This document shows positions 21,405 through 33,274 of a stretch of 64,000 bases of DNA, in pieces. Under the pieces are notes generated by a model. The model did not search any database. It was not told the origin of the DNA and saw only the letters and a list, made by a program, of their open reading frames with translations. The DNA comes from Mytilus galloprovincialis (Eukaryota > Mollusca > Bivalvia > Mytilida > Mytilidae): contig NC_134846.1 of NCBI RefSeq assembly GCF_965363235.1, positions 60,997,121 through 61,061,120 of the forward strand, given 5' to 3'. The translations under genes were made by a program, and so were the position numbers. Within the stretch, counting starts at the first letter, position 1. Each line of letters opens with the position of its first letter.

Positions 21405-23722
21405 ATGGCAAACAAGTATCTTTTGTTTTTATGTATGTTTAATACTTTCTTAGTGCCAATTTCATCACAGTCTTCAGACGACTTTAAGAATTTTCTTGAC
21501 AGTTCTACATTCACAAGTTACAACAAAAAAATATTTCCCAAAGAGGCACAGACCGACAAATTAACGGTTTATATGAAGTTTTACCTAATAGCAATTACTA
21601 ACTTTGACGAGATAGCAGGGCAATTGGAGCTCGTTGGCTTTATAGACGTAAACTGGACAAACGATTTGCTAACCTGGACAGCAAGTACTAACCCTATGAC
21701 AGAGATTTTGTTACCGCAGGATAGTTTTTGGAAACCGTCTCTGGTCTTGTCTAACTCTGTAGAATCTTTGGAAGAATTAGGACATACTAGTTATAAAATG
21801 AGGATAACGAGTACTGGTGTGCACTCCTGGACAGTTGGTGTTGTGTCCAAGACAGGATGTCCTGTAGATGTCTCATACTATCCGTTCGACACACAGTCGT
21901 GTAAGGTGAAGTTTACGCCATGGGGATATTACGACAATCAAGTAAGTTACCACAGCATATAATATTGAAGATGATTTAATGTAAGCATATTCCTGTTACC
22001 TCGTATCTTGTTCTCCCCTTTTTTGTATTTTCGTGTGCTTTGGGTTGTTCAAAGGAATGATAATTAACGTAGGGTAAATCGATTTAAATAAATACAGTAC
22101 AAAAATCACTTTTCATAATATATGATATTGATTTAAACATACTATAAATTGCTCTTTCGTCTTGATACTAATTGTACTGCTCACAGACTAAGTTCCAACA
22201 AATAATTGCAAAACTTTACTCAAGACGCTTAAATCAACGATTGATGCCACATGAAGAATGCCATGCTCCTTGTGTATTTAAGACGTGAATATCGATGTCC
22301 AAAACGGGAGCACCAATTTATGCTACAATGTTTATACTCTTATATGGTTAATTTGTTGTACTGTTTATGTTGATCCTTTGTTTTCATCTTATATATGATG
22401 TGTTTCCCTCGGTTTTGTTTCGTAACCCATATTTGTTTTTTTTCTCGATGGATTTATGACTTTTTAATACTGTTATACTATTGCGGCCTTTACTTGTAGT
22501 TTCAACAAGAAGTCGTTATTTTCCTCGGTGTTCAGTATTTTTGTGATTTTACTTTTTTTTACCAACCCTCTCATGTTCAACCAATTTTATATGTTGTTTG
22601 TGTTATTAATACATTAATGTTATGCATTTAAAGAATGAAACAAAATTAACAGTTAATAAAAAGACTGGTTAATACATGGATTTCTGGAAAATTGTAGGTG
22701 CTTCACAGGTTCGTTACTTTACTTCCTTCTTTTTTGTAGTCTTCACTGAGTTACCGAAGCATTGACCACATCATTACCGTAAATGTAAATTCGAATTAAA
22801 CCAAATATGTTAGCATTCCTTAACAGTAACTAGCCTATCCGTCAGCAGTATATCGTCCGATTAAACGAGTTCCTTCTGAATTGTTACAATAGGTTGACAT
22901 ACAAGAGCACTTCTTACAAAATAATTTTTAATCTAAATCGTGATTATCATTTGTAAAACTCAATATAATATATATACTAATTGTTATCATCAGTTTGTGA
23001 ATTTTTATTTCTTGTAGGTGTTTCTAGAAAATACAACAAATGTCATAGACCTGACTTACTACCAAACAAATGTAGAATGGGATTTAGCAGCAACTACTGT
23101 GGACCAGGAAACATTTAATAGTGCAGCGTACCTAACCTACACATTAACAATGAAACGACGACCTGGTTATTTTCTAATCAATATGGTGATTCCAATCGTT
23201 ATTCTAGGCCTTTTGAACGGCTTGGTATTTTTGTTACCAGCAGACTCCGGTGAAAGAGTTGGTTATGCCGTCACAGCATTCTTAACTTTTGCAGTTTTCC
23301 TCACTATGGTTTCTGAAAATTTACCACAAGCCTCCCAGCCAATGTCTCTTCTTTGTTACTTCCTTACACTAATGTTGGTTATGAGCGCTTTATCAACTAT
23401 TATAACAATAATGACCCTGCGAGTTTACCATCAAGACGATTCAATAGAGATACCAAAATGGCTAAAACATCTGACATCGTTTCTCACTTGTCGGAAATGT
23501 AAAAAATGGCGTAACGATATGGATCCTCCAGAAATAGAACCTGATCCAACAGAAGAAATTGACATCGACACGCCACCTATGTACAATTATGACTATGATT
23601 TAGATGATATTCAGTGGAAGACAGTTGGAGAACTTTTGGACTGGTTCTTCTTTATCATGTTTCTCGTAGGAACAATAACAGTGGCAGTCTTTTTCTTAGT
23701 TCCCTTGGCGACTGCAGCTTAA
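21405..23722 (+). CDS. Cys-loop ligand-gated ion channel subunit (nAChR-like), two exons
   Basis: Exons are 21,405-21,941 and 23,018-23,722 (GTAAGT donor, TTGTAG acceptor, phase 0), giving 413 residues. The first in-frame ATG is MANKYLLF at 21,405; the frame is open further upstream but only with non-ATG codons. A signal peptide (about 1-20) is followed by the ligand-binding domain, with the Cys loop at residues 152-166 (PFDTQS) and an intact FTPWGY. Exon 2 begins VFLENTT and carries M1 after KRRPGYF, M2 after SGERVGYA, M3 after PMS, an acidic and proline-rich loop, and M4. Glu before M2 indicates a cation channel, and no adjacent cysteines are present. An AATAAA near 23,892 is a likely poly(A) signal. 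The intron contains fragments of repeats A and C. Confidence 0.93.
22345..22560 (-). repeat. fragments of repeat families A and C inside a receptor intron
   Basis: 22,345-22,490 reads as the reverse complement of repeat A (atgtgtttccctcggtttt and ttactatt-type end). 22,497-22,560 matches the end of repeat C (cggtgttcagtatttttgtg), which is in the same orientation as the 5.6-kb copy. Confidence 0.6.
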
Positions 23723-24311
23723 CCAAATTCAAATATAAACCAGTCAAAAATGATACGATTTGCACAATTCAAAGATTTGTCCAAAATTTCACTATAATTG
23801 CATTATAAAACATTGTGAACATCAGTATCATAATCATGATCATTATATTATAAGAAATCGCACACAAACTGCGGTAAGATTAATTTCGCCAAATAAATAT
23901 ATTGATACGGTATCATTTTGATGTGTTGTAGTCTCTTACACATATATCATCTGACTAATTGATGTGTGTGAAGGGGGTAAATTTGTTATTCTAATTTGTT
24001 CAGTAAACTTAAAATAAAAAACATGTCTATTCAATTATAGATGAGATTGATAACGTGGGTAAATTTGATGTATGTCTTGCATTTCCATAGTTATGCAGTA
24101 TGCTGTTCCATTTATCAAAACATCCTGGTAACCTTTTTTTTTAATTATATTTGTGATGTATTAAGTAATGTAATTGTTTGTCAATGTTCATGTATGCAAT
24201 CAACCCAATTGGTGTATAATAATGCATTATTTCAATAAACAGTTATAAATTTATACCCGTACTCACTGATTGTGTACTATCAATTTCTATAAGTCAAAAT
24301 TCTAGCAGCGC
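23723..24311. other. 3' flank of receptor gene, no further gene seen
   Basis: Contains the presumed 3' UTR and AATAAA signal near 23,892, then AT-rich spacer. Confidence 0.4.
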
Positions 24312-24447
24312 CTGCATATGCTGTATGATTGCCGAAAACAAATTTTGTTCTTCCCTCGCCTGGATTCTAACTCATGCTATTGAGATATCGAAACAACACT
24401 GCCTCCACTATGTCCAGCGCTCTAGACCACTCGGAAACCTAAACTGA
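24312..24447 (-). mobile_element. tRNA-derived SINE head, copy 1 (diverged)
   Basis: The minus strand reads like the 24.7-kb copy: an A-box-like block (complement of ctctagaccactcgg) and a decayed B box (complement of gattctaactcatgctattg). It is not a functional tRNA, since no cloverleaf acceptor stem is visible. Confidence 0.65.
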
Positions 24448-24717
24448 ACTAAATTCAGTTTTCAGTGGCCTTTTGGTACCTTTCCTTGTCAGTAAAATCT
24501 AGAGCAAACGCAGTACATGATACATTAGGCATGAAGATGGAATTGATTGCAGATTATCTAAATTATCTTTCGTAAAGGATCGTTAGATGCATTCACGTAT
24601 TAACATTTGACAACTGTACGACAGATCCATTAATTGGATCACCAGTGAATACACTTATTGTATTCATAATAACTCCAAATATTAGCACAACAATATAGAA
24701 ATATAGAAACTATTTGC

Positions 24718-24826
24718 GGTAGCAACATTTTGCTTTTCCCTATCCGGGATTCGAACTCGTGCTATTGAGATATCAAGACAACACCACATGTACTGTGTCC
24801 AGCTGTCTAGACCAATCGGCAACCTT
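24718..24826 (-). mobile_element. tRNA-derived SINE head, copy 2
   Basis: On the minus strand there is an A-box-like TGGTCTAGACAGCTGG (24,814-24,799) and a canonical pol III B box GAGTTCGAATCCC (24,758-24,746), about 56 bp apart, in the order of a tRNA gene. A second related copy 400 bp away argues for a SINE rather than a tRNA. It abuts repeat A. Confidence 0.75.
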
Positions 24827-25110
24827 AGTATACCGCTGTTCAAAAGTCATAAATCGATTGAGAGAAAACAATCGGGATTACAAACTATAACCGAGGGAAT
24901 TACATCAACTATAAGAAGAAACAAAGGAACAACAGGAACACTTAAGTGCAACAAAAATAAACGCCAGCATACATAGAAATGAACTATTCGAATATAATTG
25001 CCATATTCCTGACTCGGTACAGGACATTTAAATAAAAATATATTTGATTGAACCTGGTTTTATTGTTTGCTAAACCTCCTGCTTTTATGACAATGTTAAA
25101 CAATATGGCA
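24815..25110 (+). repeat. dispersed repeat family A, long copy
   Basis: Starts at agtataccgctgttcaaaag and runs through accgagggaattacatcaac, ccagcatacatagaaatg and gactcggtacaggacattta to aacctcctgcttttatgaca, the same block order as the reverse of the 38.7-kb copy. A short further piece lies at 25,336-25,370. Confidence 0.75.
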
Positions 25111-25960
25111 AAAATGACAACACTACGTGACCGAAATATAGTACAAACACACGCAAGAACACTCGGAGAAAAGCACTAACAAATGATATGATAGTCAACA
25201 GAACATGCAAACCGCAGAACAACAACAAACATCTTCCATCAACGACAAACACCACAGGACATACCAAACAGTGACGCACTTACGTAACAAACACGCAATC
25301 TCGAACTTTATACAATAATATTCACAATACCAGTCAAATAAAAGCAACAGTAGTATACCGATGTTCAAACAATGTTGATGACAATGATGGTATTGAAAAG
25401 CAATTTTATAATAATTTGTACTACGAAAGGTGATTATCAACCGAAATCGTAACAGAAACATAAAAAATAAATGCATGAATCTTGGATTTACAACATACCG
25501 AGACATGTCGTATAGCAATGCTAATTCATACTTGGTATAACAGTTAAAGTCGGGAATAAGTCACGTTCGGTACCACATAGATGTTTAACCACTATATAAT
25601 ACGTAAAATGTCATTAGTTAGTTTACATATAAATCTGTTAGAGCAGTATCTGCGTAAGGAACACACTCCTGTAGATGAAGTCAGTAAAGTGTGACCATGC
25701 AAGAGCACAACGTATCAATTGAGATACATAAACATCACAGACGGCGAAGAGGGAATGTTACTGCTGAGAAATGGCAAATTGATAATTTGGAAGTTGAAAC
25801 CATCCTATTTGTCATAGATTTTAGTGTGGAATCGTCCTCCTGTGTCAATATTGGGGAAAACAATCACGGTATAGAGCAGTCAGTTTATTTTCGCCTTATC
25901 AGTTTGAAAGTCCATTTGATATCTTTTTTCTTTCGTTTCAATCTCATTCAACCCCGGCAT
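25111..25960. other. repeat-derived intergenic DNA
   Basis: Holds a short repeat A piece (25,336-25,370) and a block at 25,465-25,530 (atgaatcttggatttacaac ... accgagacatgtcgt) resembling 30,693-30,745. The frame at 25,691-26,080 has no recognisable domain and runs into ribozyme-repeat DNA. Confidence 0.45.
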
Positions 25961-27010
25961 ATTCATATTTGCCTTTTGCCTATGTTTTTTTTTAGCCCTG
26001 TCAAAGAATGCCTACGTTATATTTCGAACTATTTTCTGCATCTTTTGGTTTTTAATGCATGCTCTTCAACTTCGTGTTGAATTCCCCCCTTTTTTTCACT
26101 CTAACTATTTTGAGTCGAGCGCCACTAATGAATCTTATGTAGACGAAACACACGTCTATCATACCTAACTATAAACCTGATAGCTTTGCTGAACTTTTAC
26201 AACCACCTAGTCGAGGTACAACTGGTGAACGTTTTGTTCCCGATGATAACCAAACATTCACCAGTAGTGCATCGTAGTCAGAAAAATGAAGAGGACAAAA
26301 GTCAAATACATGGAATGGTATTTATAACCCGTTGCTCAATGCAACTTCTGGCGAATGCTTAGTTCCCGATTGTATCATACTCTCAGTAGACAATACTTCT
26401 GTCATGATATAAAATATCATTGATACGATACTGTTACTGTATTTTTAATTCTAATGCAACAACGTTTGTAACGTTCATTTTGATTGGATAACGTCACTTT
26501 TTTACATGGCATCAATTGACAATGATGCTATGGGACGTACGCTAACGCGTCGCCAGTAAACTTAATTTGCGACCATCAAATCCCCAATTGATGCCGTCGG
26601 AGCTTAAAATACAATACAGTTATCTCCTAATTATTCACACTTAGCTCTTTTATAAACCAGGCATAGAATGCTTACGATACATTTTGATAAAAACTGTATG
26701 TCACTTTTACTTTTTAATGCATGCTTCCATCTTGGTGATGAATTTAGCCTCTGACCATGTTTATTGAAGCGCCGATATTGAATATTATGTAGACGAAACA
26801 CACGTTTGTCGTACCAAACTATAAACCTGGTATCTTTGATGAGGTTTTTTCAACCACTATGTCATACACTACTGGTGAACGTTTTGTCAGAAAAAAATAA
26901 ACAGGAGAAAAGTCTATACATGTAATGATTACTTCTTGTCTGGTAGATCTTATGTAGATGAAACGCGCGTCTGGCAAACAAACATATAAACCTCATCTTT
27001 CATGAGTTAT
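25960..27010 (+). repeat. three degenerate hammerhead-repeat units
   Basis: Hammerhead-like cores occur at 26,119-26,162, 26,769-26,812 and about 26,937-26,978, each followed by the unit's catacc/aaacctggta-type block. The first two share upstream DNA (caaagaatgcctacgttata resembling catagaatgcttacgataca) and are 650 bp apart. The first two lack the intact CTGATGA core, and the third lacks its left half, so these are older relatives of the 2.3-3.5 kb array. Confidence 0.75.
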
Positions 27011-27932
27011 TACCATATTGCATAATTGTGTTACTCCTCTTTTTTACAACTTTTTAAGACTATTGTACTATTGCAATGTATAGCATCAAATCAGCTGCTA
27101 TAATATATTCAAATTGGATCAAAATCGGTAGCACAGCTCTTTCAATATCTTTGAGCACAGTGTGGCAAGCAAAAAGCAACTTATTTTTCAACGTTTCTCT
27201 TGATAGACAAACCTTCGAATATGTATCTATGCTCCCCTAAAACGTGATAATATTGTATTAGAATACTTGATGAGTTTTTTTACTTTGTATTTTTTGTAAT
27301 AGGTTCAATATCCGTTTGATGATTTTTTTCAATTGGTACTTTTTGTAGCGTGGGATATTAAACATGATCAATAACGACAGAATACTAGGACAAATGCATT
27401 GGCGGTAGTTTATTTGCTTAGGTATTATGTAGTGCATTGTTCAGAAATGAAACAAAAATAATGTTATTAATTGCTATAACAATACCCACTAGCATACATT
27501 ATAATTGGGCATGTTTTCAAAATTTAGTATTATTCTTTCAAACCAACGATTTTTATTTTGGAATTAAACCAAGAACTAAACTGATACAATTTGTCACGAC
27601 CGCTATCAAACAGCTCTAATTACTTTGATCATTGCACAAGTTTGTAAAAAAATAGCGAGACAAACAATACATGGCATTTCAAAGTTCAGGTTCTGTTACA
27701 ATTTCAATAAACATAAATTAGTCCAATATTGTCGTCATAGTTTACAAATACAACGTGTGATACAAACCATTAACACAGAACAATAAAACCGGTCTTACAT
27801 TAAACCAATTTATTATGACGACTGTACTTCTTATATGTAAGATAAAACAATTAAACTTTGATAATTATCTCAAATTGATATAAACTTACAAGCACTAATT
27901 TGACTAAAATAATCCGATACATCAGTAAGATA

Positions 27933-28835
27933 TTACTTTACCTTCACCGCATTTTTTACTTTAGTTGACACTTTTTTAAATTCATTGCTTTCAATAGGTG
28001 CCAATAGTGATTTGGGTCCTTTGGATTTTGTCCTATCAGACATGTTTCCGATAGAATTGTGTCGTTGTGTTTGACCTTTGTTGCTGAATTCACCGGATGG
28101 GTTACTTATTGACTGACGTCGTTGTAAAGAATTTTGACCATTCTTGCTGAATTCACCGGAAGGGTTACTTATTGACTTGCGTCGTTGTAAAGAATTTTGA
28201 CCATTCTTGCCGAATTCACCGGAAGGGTTACTGATTGACTTGCGTCGTTGTAAAGACTTGCCGAATTCACCGGAAGGGTTACTTATTGACTTGCGTCGTC
28301 CAGTTGGCATTTTTGTTGTCTGAGATGAAGGTCTTTTTGCTACATTGATATTTGAAACCGATTTACGTCTTTTATTTCTCACTTGTTTACTGTCTTTATC
28401 ATATTGTGGCGGGTTAAGTTGTTGCAACCTTTCAAGTGCAATGTTAAGACGTATCTGGTCTTCCAAGTTCTTTTTAACCTCCACATCTAGAAATTGTTCA
28501 TTGTTAGATTCCGTTTGAAGACAAGTATCAGACGTAGTATCGAAATCTAACTGAAAGTAAGTCTGTGCTTTTCTTTGATTGTCAATTGTCTTCTTTACTT
28601 CGTCACGAATACTTTTGATATCAACGTGAATTCCAAGAGAGGCCAGGCGATTTAGTCTGAGTTCATCCAGTTTATTTTTTCTATCGTTCATTTCTTGAAG
28701 TTTCACTTTCATAGCCATTGAACGTCTTTGACGTAAGCATGTCCTTTCTTCGACAGATTTCACAACTTCGTCTATTATTGTTTCTTCCACTGTCCTGTCT
28801 TCATTAAAAAGGTCATCTGTGGCTATAGAAGACAT
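27933..28835 (-). CDS. unrecognised basic protein with RRKSISNPSGEF repeats
   Basis: A 300-residue open frame that I do not recognise. It starts at a true ATG (ATGTCTTCT). Residues 1-150 are highly charged and probably helical (EVVKSVEERTCLRQRR, then MNDRKNKLDELRLNRLASLG). Residues 156-162 read RRKSVSN. Four repeats start at 180, 197, 218 and 239 with the core RRKSISNPSGEF (fourth RRQSISN...), spaced 17-21 residues, and a decayed fifth starts at 258 (RHNSIGN). R-R-x-S matches the basophilic kinase (PKA-like) consensus, so a multisite phosphorylation target is plausible inference. There is no signal peptide or membrane segment. An AATAAA (complement of 27,809-27,814) lies about 120 bp past the stop, supporting the end given. 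The last codons AAG-GTAAAG also resemble a splice donor, so a further exon cannot be excluded. Confidence 0.65.
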   Translation of the reverse strand: MSSIATDDLFNEDRTVEETIIDEVVKSVEERTCLRQRRSMAMKVKLQEMNDRKNKLDELRLNRLASLGIHVDIKSIRDEVKKTIDNQRKAQTYFQLDFDTTSDTCLQTESNNEQFLDVEVKKNLEDQIRLNIALERLQQLNPPQYDKDSKQVRNKRRKSVSNINVAKRPSSQTTKMPTGRRKSISNPSGEFGKSLQRRKSISNPSGEFGKNGQNSLQRRKSISNPSGEFSKNGQNSLQRRQSISNPSGEFSNKGQTQRHNSIGNMSDRTKSKGPKSLLAPIESNEFKKVSTKVKNAVKVK

Positions 28836-30322
28836 TATTACTTGTTAAGATATAGACGTGTTTCTTAAGTATATTTATATATTTTATAAATATCAACCTT
28901 CTTAAGTTTATTTTTGTTAATGCATTCAAGCCGTATTAACTTTTCCTTTCACGTTCATTCAAATAGAAACATTAACGTTTTTGATTCGAAACATTTATTC
29001 ATAGATTGAATTCATGAGAATTACTATAATCAGTATTTTAAATAAATATTGCAACCAGTGTACTGATGATAGAAATTGTTACGTATTAGTCAAAATTGAG
29101 TGAAAGAATGTAAAAAGTTGTTTTAATATATTAAAGGTATAGTATAAGTTAAATTCATAAAGAAAGGTTTATCCGATTAGGATGTGTTTGTAAGTTCATG
29201 CATTCGTCCTTTTTTGTAAAAATTTCGAGACTAAATTATCATATGACCCTGTCTGTCATCGGTCAAATATTATGTGAAATAAATGACAAAACATATCATA
29301 TACAATTGTTGAAAGGTGCAGGGTATGTTTATCTTGATGTTGCGATATAAGGTTTAGGTTTATTACGAGTTCATGAAATCCCTTTTATCAGATAATGTCA
29401 AACTGAACCCTCTATTGGCTTTGCCATTGTGAATTCCCCACTATTATTTCTTTTGAAAGTGTGTTCTCCCCAACAACCTATAGCAACTTGACAGAAAAAC
29501 ACATCATTAGATTGTCGATTAACAAATCTACTGACCATGTTAACTTTTCATGTTAGGCTTTGTGTCACCTGTCTATTGTTTTCTTATAATTTCTTTTTAC
29601 ACAAATGTTTTGTTTGGTTATTTTCAATATTAATTTATTAAATGCCCATTAAGACTTTTATCTGTCATAGTTCATGTATAAAGTCTAGACTGCATACTGT
29701 AGAATTAACAAACATACTAAATATGAATTGTTAGAGGATTAATATTATTTAGCTGCACAATTATTTCTGTTTGGACGGATTATTCTATTAGCATGATTTC
29801 AATATGGTCAGCTCAGGGCGGTATATCGGACAAAAATTAAGAGTAATTAGATTATTTGGCGTCAAATGTCATGTTTCTTCATTTCAGGATTTTAAAGTTC
29901 AAAAACATCACTAATATGTTTTCTTGTTGGCTAGGGGGTTACTTGGTGTATTCCAAATATCATATTGTTTTAGTTCTACTGGCTCCATAGTACTATTTCT
30001 TTGAAACATTGTCAGTTATTATACTAGTTTATCTTCATGGTTGAACGTATTTCTACTTCTAAACAAAATACCTACATCATATTCATAAAAACAAGGAGTT
30101 TATTGTATGACTGCTATTATAAATGACAGAATATCAAAAAGAAAAGTTTAAACAAAGTAAGAACGATATAAACAATTACAAGTACGGCCACCTGAGAAAA
30201 CTGAGAAAACCCCATACTGTATTGTAAATAGTTATCAAAAGTGCCAGGATTATAATTTAATACGCCAGACACGCGTTTTAAACAATATTATAAGGTTGAT
30301 TAAAATGTATGGCAAAATGTAA
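28836..30322. other. intergenic, no gene seen
   Basis: AT-rich spacer between the repeat protein and repeat G. I see neither coding signal nor a confident repeat match. Confidence 0.4.
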
Positions 30323-31140
30323 AACAATACAAAAGAGGGACGAAAGATTCCAGAGGGATAGTCAAAATCAAAGATCGAAAATAGACTGACAACACCATGG
30401 CTAAAAAATAAAAAGACAAACAGACAAATAATAGTACAGAAGACACAACATAGAAAACTAAAGACTTAGCAACACGAACCGCACCAAATAAAGGCAACAG
30501 TAGTATACCGCTGTTCAAAACTCATAAATCCATGGACAAAAAACAAAATCGGGGTAACAAACTAAAACCGAGGGAAACGCATTAAATATAAGAGAACAAC
30601 GACACAACACTAAAATGTAACACACACAGAAACGGACCAAGCATCAGACAAAATCCCACGAGAATAACAAATATAACATCAAAACCAAATACATGAATTT
30701 GGGATAGACAAGTACCGTGACACGTCTTATCGCAATGTGAAATTACACTCAAAAATAAGAGAAAACAAACGACGCAACGTTAAAATGTAACACACACAGA
30801 AACGAAAACAAAAACAAAAACTGGGGGTGATCTCAAGTGCTCTGGAAGGGTAGGCAGAGCCTGCTTCACATGTGGCACCCGTCGTGTTGCTTATGTTATT
30901 ACAAATCTGGTAAGCAGTCTAACTCGGTAGGTCACATTCGTGAAAAGGGACGGGTTTTGTAGATACTACATAAAGAACATATCCGATATCCTCTGTGAAA
31001 CGGTTATTCCATAACGGTCAACCAACTCGTGATGGCGTCCGTAAAATTTACGAAGGGATGATTTCAAATTCACCCTTTGGAACTCTTGGTTTAATTAGCA
31101 GCAATCCTCTATCAAGGAAATCATGATAGGAAATACAAGC
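30323..31140 (+). repeat. dispersed repeat family G, copy 2, with nested repeat A
   Basis: It matches 1,415-1,850 on both sides of an insertion: cacaacatagaaaactaaag left of it and the ctgggggtgatctcaagtgc ... cacatgtggcacccgtcgtg block right of it. It continues past ggaactcttggttta into gcagcaatcctctatcaagg, which copy 1 lacks. Confidence 0.75.
30485..30820 (+). repeat. repeat family A inserted into repeat G
   Basis: aaataaaggcaacagtagta opens a block of about 335 bp carrying the repeat A signature and ending before aaaaactgggggtgatctc. Copy 1 of repeat G at 1.56 kb has no such block, so it acts as the unoccupied reference. Confidence 0.7.
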
Positions 31141-31302
31141 CTGGGAAAGTACAAAATACAATACAAATGGCTTGATTTAAGTTACAAAGACAACCAATTG
31201 GTTACAGGAATGTATAAATAAATTGTACGATTTTTAACGAGAGAATAACGCTATGGGGAAATGTGCATAAAAAGAATTGAATTACCGATTTAGTGATAGT
31301 TA

Positions 31303-31510
31303 AAGGCAACAGTAGTATACTACTGCTCAAAAGTCATAAATCGATTGAGAGATTACAAATCCGAGTTACATTCTAACTGAGGGAAACACATTAACTACTT
31401 ATTAGAGGAAAACAACAGTACTACAGAAATACTGAACTGCAATAATAACAAACCCCAACATACATAAAAACGGACTATAACGACTGCCGTATTCCTGATT
31501 TGGTACAAGA
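31303..31510 (+). repeat. dispersed repeat family A
   Basis: aaaggcaacagtagtatact, gtcataaatcgattgagaga, ctgagggaaacacattaact and ccaacatacataaaaacgga follow in family order. Confidence 0.75.
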
Positions 31511-32165
31511 CACTTTAAACCCATAGTTGGTTATCTTTGATTGGTTAAATGAAAGATAACAAAATTGCATTTCTTGATTTAATGTTTTAATTCTATGCAA
31601 TGTCAAAATATTGTACTAGTCTACAACTTTAGAATTCGTAAGGTATTAACAGTTCCCAGAAGATATATCAACGAAACAAGACATATGTGCTGCTCCAGAA
31701 ATAGGTATTATTGGCTTATTTTGCTTAGTGTTGAGTGTTAGACGTAAAGGATAGCATCAGTTTACGTGCTTATCTATTTCGAAGATACGAACCGTGATAC
31801 CAAAGTCCTGAAAAATAATATTATCTACAACGTGGGCGAAATCTGGTGTGTTGGCATGTATTATAGCGTCGCTTGCATTACATGCACACAAAACAAGACA
31901 GTCGAAGTTGCTACAATTAGGGATAGAACACAAATAATAAATTTACCGACCAAACCGTTGATCGAACTCGCAACGTACCACAATTGAGGCTTCAACCAAA
32001 CATGTAATTACATAATCTTAACATCCTTCAGGAGAAAAACAAATTAAATTTTCAGTACCTTTTGACACACTGACAGTTTAGTTTTAGATGCAGTTGATGC
32101 GTTGGAATGCGACCATGAAAAAATCAACACGTGAATGGTTTGCTTTGTTCATTCTTCGCATTAAG
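31511..32165. other. intergenic, no gene recognised
   Basis: A 73-codon frame at 31,766-31,987 (Met start, four cysteines) has no recognisable domain or splice context. Nothing else is seen. Confidence 0.35.
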
Positions 32166-32310
32166 TTATAAATAAATGCAACAGTAGTATACCACTGATT
32201 AATAGTCATAGGTCGATTTAACTGAAGCGAATCCGGGTCATAAACCGAAATTGAGGAGAACACATCAACTGTAAAATGAAAACAACGGAACAACACTTAT
32301 CTGCTACAAA
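32165..32310 (+). repeat. dispersed repeat family A, short copy
   Basis: aaatgcaacagtagtatacc through aacaacggaacaacact, diverged from the other copies. Confidence 0.65.
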
Positions 32311-33274
32311 CACAAATGTGCGCATTTTGTGTTTTCAACAAAAGTACTGTATTTGACATTTCGTTACTGTGCTCACGGTATTATTGAGGAAATATGCTGA
32401 ATTCATTTTGGCACATTAAAAAAAGATACTTGTTTCATCTCTTGATAACGGTTTTTATCGAAGTTGAATTGCCCTTTACATTCACGATTCGATGTCTGAT
32501 CTTTCACGATCAGATCGAAACATGACCATCGTTATTTATTGTTTTATGATTATTATTTCTAGATTTACCGAATGACAATCGTATAATACAGAAGGAAACG
32601 ATCATTTGACTCTGAGGGAGGGTGTGATGTTTTTTAAAAAAATCTGATACTAATTTTGAAGAAGGAATATTGTCATGAAGTAGAAGGGGGATCGGATTGA
32701 AAGTTTTTGTTATTATAATTAATGTAAAGTAAATTAATCTTAATTGATATTTTGTCAGAATTTAATATTATGTTGGTTATCATTGAAAGTTGATTCAATT
32801 TATGAAATGCATATTATCATAGAAGGATGAAAATAAGACATATAACTATACCAGATATTATAGCTATTTTAATTGTGGTTATACTGAATAACAGTAATCT
32901 GATTTTATAAATTGTTTACAACTAGAAAAAGGATTAGAAGAATAAAAAAAAAAGCTAATCCGTATGGAAATCCAATACACGTGCAACACTTTATATGCGT
33001 AGATATATATAATACATGATACAAAAGATGACATGCAAAAAAAACCGGCGTACTTATAACTGTATTATTTTGTTACTGCAAAAGGGTTTATTACCACGCC
33101 TATTAGCCTAGAAACATACACGTGGAATTTTTTTTCAACAAATCGTTTTGTAGTTCAATCGATTTAATTTACTTTAAAAAGTATTATGTTAAAGAATTTG
33201 ATATCACAAATCGGTCAAATTTTGCAACGGATATAGTGACTTGCTGGTATATGAATTATGATGTCGTTTTCAAA
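32311..33274. other. intergenic, no gene seen
   Basis: AT-rich; no coding signal and no confident repeat. Confidence 0.4.

Noticed and set aside
24718-24826. A genuine tRNA gene
   Set aside because: The pol III boxes are good but no acceptor stem or anticodon arm can be folded, and a second diverged copy lies nearby; SINE is the better reading.
25691-26080. 129-codon plus-strand frame
   Set aside because: No recognisable domain; its second half runs into degenerate hammerhead-repeat DNA.
31766-31987. 73-codon cysteine-containing frame
   Set aside because: No splice or poly(A) context and no similarity I can recognise.
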